Source: Prolixibacteraceae bacterium
Lineage (GTDB): Bacteria; Bacteroidota; Bacteroidia; Bacteroidales; Prolixibacteraceae
Direction of reading: 5' to 3'
DNA: 62,320 nt
NCBI GenBank assembly: GCA_021740385.1
Contig: JAIOZY010000024.1
Span: 1 to 62,320, forward strand
This document shows positions 7,969 to 15,591 of this stretch, piece after piece. Every line of letters begins with the position of its first letter. Within the stretch, counting starts at the first letter, position 1. Under the pieces are notes generated by a model. It did no database searches. It had not been told where the DNA came from and worked only from the letters and a program-made list of their open reading frames with translations. The position numbers and the translations under genes were made by a program.

Positions 7969-9623
7969 TTTTCAGTTCTTTGAAATAAGTTGTACGGAAT
8001 TCCTACATAATCAATCTGGTTATCTGTCAGGTATTCTTCATCCAAAAAGCACGATGGGGCATAAACAATCCGCTTTTTACCGGGTTGTTCCTTTTTTATC
8101 CGCTCGGCCATTGACAAATTGAGGGCAAGGCGGGTAAGTGTGTCATAATCCTGTTTGTAAACCAAATAAATAGCCTGTTTGCCAAATTCACCTACAAAAA
8201 AGGTTTCTTCATTTATGCCGTTTTCTTTATCCAGATTTTCACCTGTACACAAATAGTAAACATACTTTGCAAATTGTTTGTATGTAGGTAATTGCCCTGC
8301 AAGCATTGTTTCAGCATCCAAAGGAATGCCAACACGGAAGTATTTAAAACCACTATCATAATCAAATTTGTTAATAGCACGTTTTATTCTTTCTCTTGTA
8401 ATATCTTTGCAGATATTTTTTTCGGGTTCATGCTCTGTGGCTTCAGTCATCTGAACCATAATGCATTGTCGGTTGCCACCATCTTCTTTATTCAAATCCA
8501 TAACGGCATGCATGGTTGTGCCTGTACCTGAAAATGCATCCAAAATAATATCATTTTCCTTTGTAATTGTTTTAATCAATGTTTTAATTAAATCAACAGA
8601 TTTTGGAGCATTAAACAGTTTTCCTTTAATATTAAATAGTTCATTAAATATTTTCTGCCCTTTTTCTGTGTGAAAAGATTTATCGTTCCAGATAGTTTTT
8701 AACATTTTTTCTACTCCACTTGCATAACTTTTCCGATATATTTTCCATTTTCCCTTTACTTCTCTGGCTTCTAAAAATTCAAAATCGGCTTCGGCCTTTT
8801 TGAAATCCCAAGTCCAACATCCTTCGAATCCATCATCCCAAATAGGAAAAACTTCTATTGTATCTTCTGATTTTTCTAATGATATTTCTCCATTTTTGTT
8901 AACATAAAAGGGATAGTACAAGTTTTTTCTATTATGTTTACCAAATTCTCTGTGTGTGTTACGCAATTCTAAAAGTCTATATTTTCCTATATCATTTTCT
9001 TCAGGATACTCTTCCTTAATTTGTTCAGGATCCTTTTCTACTGAATAATAGCCTTTAGGTAATTCGTTTTTTGAAAATGCAATTACATATTCATGATTAG
9101 TAGCAAAATACTTGTCTTGTGATCTGCCTTTGGGATTACATAATACAGTTAATTGTGTGACAAATTGGTTTTCTCCAAATATCTCATTTAACAAACTTTT
9201 CAGATAATTAAATTCATTTTCATCTATGCTAATAAATATTGTTCCATCTTCTGTGAGAAGTTCTCGCAATAATTTTAATCTAGGTGTCATCATGCATAAC
9301 CATTTGTCATGCCTTGTTAAATCGTCTGCTCCCACTTCTTTGCCAATCCATTCTTTAATTAAAGGGCTATTGACCTTGTCATTATAAATCCATCCTTCAT
9401 TACCTGTATTATATGGTGGATCAATGTAAATACACTTAACTTTTCCTGCAAATTGCGGTAACAGTGATTTCAAAGCTATTAGGTTATCGCCTTCTATAAT
9501 CGTATTACCATTGGCTTTTTCAGGATTGTAGTGTAAATCGGAGATTTCATCAAGTGTATGAAACGGAACAGCCAAATGATGGTTCCAGATTATGTTTTTT
9601 CCTTTGAATTGGAGTGTTGGCAT
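7965..9623 (-). CDS. mod: Type III DNA N6-adenine methyltransferase, Mod subunit
   Basis: A 552-residue methyltransferase. The catalytic motif IV is IYIDPPYNTGN (DPPY at residues 68-71) and the S-adenosylmethionine motif I is DAFSGTGTTMHAV near residue 365. Motif IV before motif I defines the beta class used by type III Mod proteins. The long stretch between them should hold the target-recognition domain, and its A/T-rich, variable look fits that. Mod sets the recognition sequence and protects host DNA; with Res it forms the nuclease. No simple repeat tract of the kind that makes mod genes phase-variable was seen. It is 4 bases downstream of the regulator gene. Confidence 0.93.
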   Translation of the reverse strand: MPTLQFKGKNIIWNHHLAVPFHTLDEISDLHYNPEKANGNTIIEGDNLIALKSLLPQFAGKVKCIYIDPPYNTGNEGWIYNDKVNSPLIKEWIGKEVGADDLTRHDKWLCMMTPRLKLLRELLTEDGTIFISIDENEFNYLKSLLNEIFGENQFVTQLTVLCNPKGRSQDKYFATNHEYVIAFSKNELPKGYYSVEKDPEQIKEEYPEENDIGKYRLLELRNTHREFGKHNRKNLYYPFYVNKNGEISLEKSEDTIEVFPIWDDGFEGCWTWDFKKAEADFEFLEAREVKGKWKIYRKSYASGVEKMLKTIWNDKSFHTEKGQKIFNELFNIKGKLFNAPKSVDLIKTLIKTITKENDIILDAFSGTGTTMHAVMDLNKEDGGNRQCIMVQMTEATEHEPEKNICKDITRERIKRAINKFDYDSGFKYFRVGIPLDAETMLAGQLPTYKQFAKYVYYLCTGENLDKENGINEETFFVGEFGKQAIYLVYKQDYDTLTRLALNLSMAERIKKEQPGKKRIVYAPSCFLDEEYLTDNQIDYVGIPYNLFQRTEK

Positions 9624-9627
9624 AGCT

Positions 9628-9930
9628 TTATTTATTATTTGTCCTCATATATTTAATTTGTTTCTCGGCTACTTTTAAAGCTTTTAGACCAAATTCTTCG
9701 TCTTTAAGCTCGTAAATAACTTTTTCACTCAAAAAGTCAATAATCAGTTTTTCAGGATTCTCATTATACATTTTAGCCAATTTCAGAATCAATTCTTTGG
9801 TCAATTTCCTTTCTCCACGCTCCATTTTGCTTAAAATGGCCACATCAATATCCGCTTGCATGGCTGCTTTTCGCAAGGTTAAACCTGCTTTTTCTCTCAA
9901 TTCCCTGAGTTTTTGTCCGGTTGTTGACAT
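9628..9930 (-). CDS. XRE-family helix-turn-helix regulator of the restriction operon
   Basis: A 100-residue protein with a single Cro/C1-type HTH: LRELREKAGLTLRKAAMQAD, then VAILSKMERGERKLTKELILKLAKMY. The C-terminal third is charged and helical and may dimerise. It is the first gene of the operon, 4 bases before mod. A direct and inverted repeat of TTGAC lies over its start and promoter, so autoregulation like a restriction-modification controller (C) protein is likely. That role is inferred from position and size. A general phage-type repressor is the alternative. Confidence 0.85.
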   Translation of the reverse strand: MSTTGQKLRELREKAGLTLRKAAMQADIDVAILSKMERGERKLTKELILKLAKMYNENPEKLIIDFLSEKVIYELKDEEFGLKALKVAEKQIKYMRTNNK

Positions 9931-9955
9931 CTTTTGTGTTGACTATTTTTGTCAA
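9924..9955 (-). promoter_or_regulatory. Candidate operator for the XRE regulator
   Basis: TTGAC at 9939-9943 and GTCAA at 9951-9955 form a perfect dyad with a 7-base spacer. A third copy, TTGAC at 9924-9928, lies 15 bases away, inside the start of the gene. The GTCAA arm overlaps the predicted -7 promoter element, so occupancy would block transcription. The sequence is observed; binding is inferred. Confidence 0.45.
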
Positions 9956-9980
9956 ATTTACAAATATTTTTAGCGTCCAA
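9953..9980 (-). promoter_or_regulatory. Candidate promoter of the xre-mod-dinD-res operon
   Basis: Read on the minus strand, TAAATTTG (9960-9953) is an exact TAnnTTTG -7 match and TTGG (9980-9977) stands for the -33 box with a 16-base spacer, a little short. The predicted transcript starts about 15-20 bases before the ATG at 9930. Confidence 0.45.
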
Positions 9981-10080
9981 CTGATATTATTATAAAATAT
10001 TATCAACAATTTATCACAAAATACAAGTCTTCTTTGCAATGGAATCAACCCCATTTCGAAAATAAATTATCCCATAACCG

Positions 10081-10110
10081 TTTGACAAATAAATATTTTT
10101 TTTAGTTTTA
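10081..10110 (+). promoter_or_regulatory. Promoter of the trp leader and trpB2
   Basis: TTTG at 10081-10084 and TAGTTTTA at 10103-10110 are separated by 18 bases. The -33 box is exact and the -7 box matches seven of eight bases of TAnnTTTG. Transcription would start near 10117, shortly before the leader-peptide ATG at 10132. Confidence 0.55.
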
Positions 10111-10131
10111 CGGTTCATGCAATTTAATTTA

Positions 10132-10221
10132 ATGGAATTCAATTTTTATACATATTGCTGGTGGGTCAGCCCCTGGATAAATGTTAAACGCAGGGACACC
10201 CATTACATACAAATAAAGTAA
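10132..10221 (+). CDS. Putative tryptophan leader peptide (trpL-like)
   Basis: A 29-codon reading frame with ATG at 10132-10134 and TAA at 10219-10221. Residues 4-15 are NFYTYCWWVSPW: three Trp codons (10159-10161, 10162-10164, 10174-10176) within 16 codons of the start, plus two Phe and, over the whole peptide, three Tyr. It starts 22 bases after the predicted -7 box and ends 9 bases before a terminator hairpin that precedes trpB2. Such density of a rare amino acid between a promoter, a terminator and a Trp-pathway gene is the classic layout of ribosome-mediated attenuation: scarce Trp-tRNA would stall the ribosome on these codons. Translation has not been shown, and no family match is claimed for the peptide itself. 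Confidence 0.75.
   Translation: MEFNFYTYCWWVSPWINVKRRDTHYIQIK
10161..10203 (+). promoter_or_regulatory. Leader hairpin overlapping the Trp codons
   Basis: TGGGT (10162-10166) pairs with ACCCA (10198-10202), and CCCTG (10171-10175) pairs with CAGGG (10191-10195), with a small internal loop. The 5' arm carries Trp codons, so a stalled ribosome would open this stem. It is a candidate for the 1:2 pause or protector structure. A convincing antiterminator pairing with the terminator's 5' arm was not found by eye. Confidence 0.5.
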
Positions 10222-10230
10222 AACGATATA

Positions 10231-10267
10231 AAGCCATGTTGTTAAAGGTAACAGCATGGCTTTTTTT
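10231..10267 (+). terminator. Attenuator terminator upstream of trpB2
   Basis: AAGCCATG (10231-10238) pairs with CATGGCTT (10255-10262), and inside it GTTA pairs with TAAC around the loop AAGG. A run of seven T follows at 10261-10267. This is a textbook intrinsic terminator placed 33 bases before the trpB2 start and 9 bases after the leader peptide stop. Because no complete gene ends before it on this strand, it must act on the leader transcript. Confidence 0.8.
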
Positions 10268-10300
10268 ATGCTATTGATTAACCAGGTAAAATAAAACAAA

Positions 10301-11674
10301 ATGACAAAAATTAAGAAAATCTTCCTTTCGGAAGACGAAATGCCCAGGCAGTGGTACAACCTTGCTGCCGATGTAAAAACCAACCCGCCGCTGGGGCCCG
10401 ACGGGAACCCCATTTCACCCGAAATGCTGGCGCCGGTATTCCCCATGAACATTATCGAACAGGAAGTATGCCAGGACCGCTGGGTCGACATTCCCGAGGG
10501 GATACTTGAGCTGTTGGTAAGGTGGCGCCCCTCGCCGTTGGTAAGGGCCTATGCGCTTGAAGAAGCGCTGGGCACGCCGGCCAAAATATACTACAAAAAC
10601 GAAAGCCTGTCGCCTGCCGGAAGCCACAAACCCAACACGGCCGTGGCACAAGCCTGGTACAACAAGGAATTTGGCATTAAGCGCATCACCACCGAAACGG
10701 GGGCCGGCCAGTGGGGCAGCGCTTTATCGTTTGCCTGCTCGCTGCTCGGGCTCGAGTGCAAAATTTTCATGGTGCGCGTAAGCTTCGACCAGAAACCCTT
10801 CCGCAAAATGATGATGAACACCTGGGGAGGCAATTGTGTGGCCAGTCCAAGCAACGAAACCAATGCCGGACGCGAAATACTGGCAAAAGACCCCGATACA
10901 CCCGGCTCGCTGGGCATTGCCATTTCCGAAGCCATTGAGCAGGCCGTGACTGATCCCAAAGGGGAAACACGTTACGCGCTGGGTAGTGTGCTTAACCACG
11001 TAATGCTGCACCAAACCATTATCGGGCTCGAAACGCAGAAACAGCTTGCAAAAGTTGGCATTAAAAACCCCGACATTGTTATTGGTTGTGCCGGTGGCGG
11101 CAGTAATTTTGCCGGTTTATCGTTCCCGTTTATCCACGAAAAAATCAACGGTGCCGATATCCGGGTTATAGCAACCGAACCCTTCTCGTGCCCAACACTT
11201 ACAAAAGCCCCGTTTGGTTACGACCACGGCGATGTGGCCAAAATGACCCCGCTGCTGCCCATGTACAGCCTCGGGCATACTTTTATCCCCGCTCCTATTC
11301 ACGCCGGTGGCTTGCGTTACCACGGCATGGCACCGCTTGTAAGTGCTGCCCTGAAAAATGAGCTGATTGAAGCACAGGCAATTCATCAGCTTGAATGTTT
11401 TGAATCAGGCATCCTTTTTTCTAAAACAGAAGGTATCATTCCCGCACCCGAAACAACGCATGCCATTGCAAGTGCCATTCGCGAAGCAAAACAGGCAAAA
11501 GAAGAGGGCAAAGAAAAAACCATTGTCTTTAACTTCAGCGGCCACGGGTTAATGGACCTTGTTGGTTATGAAAAATTCCTTACCGGGCAACTCGATGATT
11601 ACGAGCTCCCCATGGAAATAATCGAACGCTATTTAGCTGAAATAAAAGATTATCCGAAACCCAACTTTGTTTAG
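10301..11674 (+). CDS. trpB: TrpB2-type tryptophan synthase beta chain
   Basis: A 457-residue pyridoxal-phosphate enzyme of the TrpB-like (TrpB2) group, longer than the roughly 400-residue TrpB1 that pairs with TrpA. The PLP lysine is in AGSHKPNTA (K110) and the phosphate loop is GCAGGGSN at residues 262-269. N-terminal features such as PRQWYN and [16 protein letters not shown] are typical of TrpB2. It would condense indole with L-serine to make tryptophan. There is no trpA or other trp gene beside it, so it may act as a stand-alone indole salvage enzyme. The Trp-codon leader and terminator directly upstream strongly suggest that tryptophan supply controls it. Codons are noticeably more G+C-rich than the restriction island to the left. 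Confidence 0.93.
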   Translation: MTKIKKIFLSEDEMPRQWYNLAADVKTNPPLGPDGNPISPEMLAPVFPMNIIEQEVCQDRWVDIPEGILELLVRWRPSPLVRAYALEEALGTPAKIYYKNESLSPAGSHKPNTAVAQAWYNKEFGIKRITTETGAGQWGSALSFACSLLGLECKIFMVRVSFDQKPFRKMMMNTWGGNCVASPSNETNAGREILAKDPDTPGSLGIAISEAIEQAVTDPKGETRYALGSVLNHVMLHQTIIGLETQKQLAKVGIKNPDIVIGCAGGGSNFAGLSFPFIHEKINGADIRVIATEPFSCPTLTKAPFGYDHGDVAKMTPLLPMYSLGHTFIPAPIHAGGLRYHGMAPLVSAALKNELIEAQAIHQLECFESGILFSKTEGIIPAPETTHAIASAIREAKQAKEEGKEKTIVFNFSGHGLMDLVGYEKFLTGQLDDYELPMEIIERYLAEIKDYPKPNFV

Positions 11675-11693
11675 GGTTAGTAAAAAGAAGATT

Positions 11694-11729
11694 AAGGGGT
11701 ATTGATTCAATGCCCCTTTATTTTTTTTT
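11694..11729 (+). terminator. Terminator of trpB2
   Basis: AAGGGG (11694-11699) pairs with CCCCTT (11713-11718), extended inward by ATT/AAT, and is followed by TTTA and a run of nine T to 11729. It overlaps the stop codon of the convergent DUF4197 gene. Confidence 0.85.
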
Positions 11730-12479
11730 GCCCGAACGCCCAAAAACCCGTTGAAGCAATTTGTCTTCACGTGCTCTTTCATTGTTACGGATGTTTACCT
11801 CCTCGCGGGCAATTTCAACAAGCATACCATACAGGGCATTGCTTGTAACGTAATCGTCAAGCGAAATGGTCAACGGTTCAACACCAACAAGGTTGCCGGC
11901 AAATGAGCTTGAAAAATTGTTCCATTTCACGGTAATTTCGTCCCACATTTTTTGCGCCGGCGCATCGCCGGTAAGCTTTTTCTGAAGTGATTTCTTTACA
12001 ACGGGTTTAAATCCGTTATATAACTGCTCGTGTGTTTTCTCCTTTAAATAATAGGTGGCAGCTGTTTCCTCGCCGTTTAGTATTCCCCACACATCGTAAA
12101 TGGGCATGGTGTTAATTGCTTCTTCAAAAACAGGTACAGCCTGTTGTGCAGCATCTTCGGCAGCCCTGTTTATCTGTAATTCAATGGTCGAAACAAGCTT
12201 TTCAAGGCCCGGGACTTTTTTTGCATATTTTATCACGTTATCCATTTCAGCCGGTAGCGGTATCCGGACATCTGTGTTATTATAAAAACCATTGACCTGC
12301 CCCAGGGTGTCAACAGCCGATAACGTGCCGGCCATAAGCGCTTTTCGCAGCCCCGCAGCCACTTCGGTGTCGGAAAGGGGTTGTTCCACTTCTGCATAAT
12401 TGTTTCCGGGCTTCAATACAACTTCGCACGAAACAAAAAACAAAACACCGGTTACCAACAATAATAATTTATACTTCAT
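11718..12479 (-). CDS. DUF4197-family lipoprotein
   Basis: A 253-residue protein with a lipoprotein signal: KLLLLVTGVLFFVSC, where the Cys near residue 18 would be lipidated. The mature part matches the DUF4197 pattern: an N-terminal LSDTEVAAGLRKALMAGT, a central helical region (EDAAQQAVPVFEEAINTM) and a C-terminal TSNALYGMLVEIAREEVNIRNN. The family's function is not known; members are helical periplasmic proteins in Bacteroidota and Proteobacteria. The gene stands alone, convergent with trpB2 and divergent from the M16 peptidase gene. Confidence 0.85.
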   Translation of the reverse strand: MKYKLLLLVTGVLFFVSCEVVLKPGNNYAEVEQPLSDTEVAAGLRKALMAGTLSAVDTLGQVNGFYNNTDVRIPLPAEMDNVIKYAKKVPGLEKLVSTIELQINRAAEDAAQQAVPVFEEAINTMPIYDVWGILNGEETAATYYLKEKTHEQLYNGFKPVVKKSLQKKLTGDAPAQKMWDEITVKWNNFSSSFAGNLVGVEPLTISLDDYVTSNALYGMLVEIAREEVNIRNNERAREDKLLQRVFGRSGKKK

Positions 12480-12617
12480 ACGTTAAAAAAAACCAGTTAC
12501 TCCGTTTTATGATGTGAATTTCGGAAAAAAATTACATACATGTGTAATTATTCCAGGTAAAATCATACAGATGCTTATGATTTAACAAAATTGAAGAAAA
12601 AATTAATGTGAAAAACA

Positions 12618-15431
12618 ATGAACAAATTATTTATTCTCCTCGCCCTGTTGCTTACAATGCTGATTGTAAAGTTTTGTCCTGCCCAAATCGATTTTTCCCA
12701 ACCTGCGCCAATCGATCCCGAAATAAGGTATGGCATACTCGATAACGGTCTCACTTATTTTATCAGGCACAACAAAGAGCCCAAAGAACGGGCCAGTTTC
12801 TACATCATCCAAAATGTCGGAGCCCTTCTTGAAGAAGACAACCAAAACGGCCTGGCACATTTTCTTGAACACATGGCCTTTAACGGCACCGAACATTTCG
12901 AAGGAAAAGGTATACTGAATACACTCGAAAAACACGGAGTGGCTTTTGGCCGCAACATAAATGCTTACACATCGTTTAACGAAACCGTTTACAACCTGAG
13001 CGATGTACCCACAACCCACCCGGGCCTGGTTGATACCTGCCTGCTGGTGTTACACGACTGGTCGAACTACCTGTTGCTTACCGAAGAAGAAATCAACCTC
13101 GAACGCGGTGTGATTAACGAAGAATGGCGCACACGCCGTACACCCAGCTTCAGAATGCGCAACCAGTGGTTCCCCGTACTTTTTAAAGGGTCGAAATGGG
13201 CCGAAAGGGATGTGATTGGCGATACCACTGTTATACGCTATCACGACCCTGAAACTCTCCGGGATTTTTACCACGACTGGTACCGTACCGATTTACAGGC
13301 CATAGCCGTTGTTGGCGATATTGATGTGGATGATACCGAACAAAAAATAATAGAACGCTTCTCTTCGATCCCTGCCCTAGAAAATCCGAAAGAAAGGCCT
13401 GTTTTTAAAGTCCCGCAACACGATGAAACTTATTATGTACTGGCAACCGATAAAGAAGCACAACAAAACCAAATAAATATTTTCACCCTGCACGAAAACA
13501 ACGACGACAAAGTGAAAACCCTGAACGACATACGCGAAGGTTACATCAAGTCGTTGTTTAACTCAATGACCAACATGCGCATTCGCGAATTGCTTCAAAA
13601 AGGGCAACCCCCCTTTGTTGCCGGAGCCATTCAAAAAAGCAGTTTCGTAAGGGGATACGATTCCTATTCGTTGCTGGCCATAGCAAACCCCGATGAAGAA
13701 GACAAAGCCCTGAAGGCAATACTGGCTGAAAACGAAAAAATTAAACGGTTCGGGTTTAATGCCAGTGAATTGGAACGGGCAAAAATCAACTACCTCACAA
13801 ACCTTGAAAGCTCGTATAAACAAAAAGACAAAATCAGAAACGACAGTTATTGTGCCGGTATCCGCGACTTTTATTTAACCGGCGACCCCGTTACCGGTAT
13901 CGATTTCAGCTACCAGTTTGCCAACGCAATAATGCCAACCATTACGGTTGAAGAGGTAAATCAAAAAGCAAAAAACTGGATGAAAGAAACCAACCGCACC
14001 ATTGTAATAACAGGCCCAGGCGAAGGCACAACACATTTAACCAAAGACGAAGCGATAAACATTTTGGCAGGTGCCAGCAATATGAAGGTGGAAGCTTATA
14101 TTGATGCTGCTTCATCGGCTTCGCTTATTGAAGAAGAATTGCCTGGCGCAGAAATTGTTGCCGAAAAACAAATGGAAGAACTCGATGCCGTTGAGTGGAC
14201 ACTTGCCAACAACGTGAAAGTTATATACCGGCATGCCGACTACGAAAAAGACAACGTGCTGTTGTCGGCTTTCAGCAAAGGCGGAACCTCGCTTTGGGAC
14301 GATGAATATGTACCCTCGTTACAAATGGCCACAACGTTTATTGAAGCTTACGGAATTGGTGAGTACGATGCCATTACCCTGCAAAAATTGCTGGCCGGCA
14401 AAAAAGTTTCGTTATCACCAACACTGAGTGGCCTTACTGAAGGATTTTCGGGCTCAAGTACCCCGAAAGATTTCGAAACAATGATGCAGCTTACCTATCT
14501 CTATTTCGAAAAACCCCGTTTCGATAAAGAGGCACACGATGCATTAATGTCCCGGTACATGGCATACGTTAAAAACCTTGAAAAAGATCCCCGGAAGATC
14601 ATGCAGGATTCGCTTACCATTATCCGTGCTGATTATCATCCCAGGGCACGTACCATTGGCACGCAGTTCCTTTCCGAAATTGATTTTAACAACATAGAAG
14701 AAATTTATAATGACCGTTTTTCCGATGCCGGCGATTTTATCTTCTTTATTGTTGGAAACATCGAAGAGGAAACCGCCCGGGAAATGGCCCAAAAATATTT
14801 AGGCTCACTTACCGATACCGACCGTGAAGAAACATGGATCGACCGCAAAGTACGCCGGCCCGAAGGGTTAACCGAAAAAGTGATCCCCGTTCCGTTAACT
14901 ACCCCAAAAGCCAATGTTAATATCCTGTACGAAACCGATATGGAATTCAACCCGGAAAACATGCTGGCCCTGAAAGCACTCGAAGGCATACTCGACTTAA
15001 GGTACACCGAAAAAGTCCGCGAAGAAGAAGGCGGAACTTACGGAGTTGGCATTGGTACAGACCTTAATAAATTTCCGGTTGAAAAAGCCACAGTCCAGAT
15101 CAATTTCGACTGCGACCCGAACAGGGCCGATGAATTGAAAACCATTGTTTACGGCGAAATTGATAAAATTGTTGATGAAGGCCCTACCCAGGTCGATTTC
15201 GACAAAACCATTAAGAATTTACTGAAAGACAGGGAACAATCGCGCGAACATAACAGCTTCTGGCTTAATGCCCTTAACAACATGTATTACACGGGATTGA
15301 ATACAGCGAGCGAAGAAAATTACGAAGATATCCTGAATTCGATGACACAGGAAGATGTACAACAACTTACAAAATCGCTCTTTAACGATCCCGATTTAAT
15401 AGACATAGTGTTTATACCTAAACCTGAATAA
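12618..15431 (+). CDS. M16 (pitrilysin/insulinase) family zinc peptidase
   Basis: A 937-residue secreted metallopeptidase. A signal peptide ends near residue 23. The inverted zinc motif HFLEHMAFNGT gives H81, E84 and H85, with the downstream glutamate in NLERGVINEEW (E162), so the first M16 domain is catalytically complete. A second M16 repeat begins near residue 520 (VEWTLANNVKVIYRHADYEKD) and lacks the zinc motif, as usual in this clamshell family. It probably degrades peptides in the periplasm. It is monocistronic: divergent from DUF4197 and followed by a good terminator. Confidence 0.95.
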   Translation: MNKLFILLALLLTMLIVKFCPAQIDFSQPAPIDPEIRYGILDNGLTYFIRHNKEPKERASFYIIQNVGALLEEDNQNGLAHFLEHMAFNGTEHFEGKGILNTLEKHGVAFGRNINAYTSFNETVYNLSDVPTTHPGLVDTCLLVLHDWSNYLLLTEEEINLERGVINEEWRTRRTPSFRMRNQWFPVLFKGSKWAERDVIGDTTVIRYHDPETLRDFYHDWYRTDLQAIAVVGDIDVDDTEQKIIERFSSIPALENPKERPVFKVPQHDETYYVLATDKEAQQNQINIFTLHENNDDKVKTLNDIREGYIKSLFNSMTNMRIRELLQKGQPPFVAGAIQKSSFVRGYDSYSLLAIANPDEEDKALKAILAENEKIKRFGFNASELERAKINYLTNLESSYKQKDKIRNDSYCAGIRDFYLTGDPVTGIDFSYQFANAIMPTITVEEVNQKAKNWMKETNRTIVITGPGEGTTHLTKDEAINILAGASNMKVEAYIDAASSASLIEEELPGAEIVAEKQMEELDAVEWTLANNVKVIYRHADYEKDNVLLSAFSKGGTSLWDDEYVPSLQMATTFIEAYGIGEYDAITLQKLLAGKKVSLSPTLSGLTEGFSGSSTPKDFETMMQLTYLYFEKPRFDKEAHDALMSRYMAYVKNLEKDPRKIMQDSLTIIRADYHPRARTIGTQFLSEIDFNNIEEIYNDRFSDAGDFIFFIVGNIEEETAREMAQKYLGSLTDTDREETWIDRKVRRPEGLTEKVIPVPLTTPKANVNILYETDMEFNPENMLALKALEGILDLRYTEKVREEEGGTYGVGIGTDLNKFPVEKATVQINFDCDPNRADELKTIVYGEIDKIVDEGPTQVDFDKTIKNLLKDREQSREHNSFWLNALNNMYYTGLNTASEENYEDILNSMTQEDVQQLTKSLFNDPDLIDIVFIPKPE

Positions 15432-15483
15432 TAAAAACACATAAATTTTTTTGTAACAAATTTTTCTTCAAAAAGAAGTTATT

Positions 15484-15512
15484 AAGGCCTTTTTAAAAAA
15501 GTGGCCTTTTTA
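15484..15512 (+). terminator. Terminator after the M16 peptidase gene
   Basis: AAGGCC (15484-15489) pairs with GGCCTT (15503-15508), extended by A/T pairs inside, and a T run continues to about 15511. Confidence 0.75.
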
Positions 15513-15534
15513 ACTTCCGGTTAACAAAATAGCG

Positions 15535-15565
15535 TTGGAACCGTGAACAATAAAAACTACTTTTG
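15535..15565 (+). promoter_or_regulatory. Promoter of the gene at 15592
   Basis: TTGG (15535-15538), a 19-base spacer, then TACTTTTG (15558-15565), an exact TAnnTTTG match. The ATG follows 26 bases later. Confidence 0.6.
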
Positions 15566-15591
15566 TAATTCAATTTCTGAGGCAGATTTTT

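Noticed and set aside
7965-9623. Phase-variable repeat tract in mod
   Set aside because: Looked for tandem tetra- or pentanucleotide runs near the 5' end and within the gene; none was seen.
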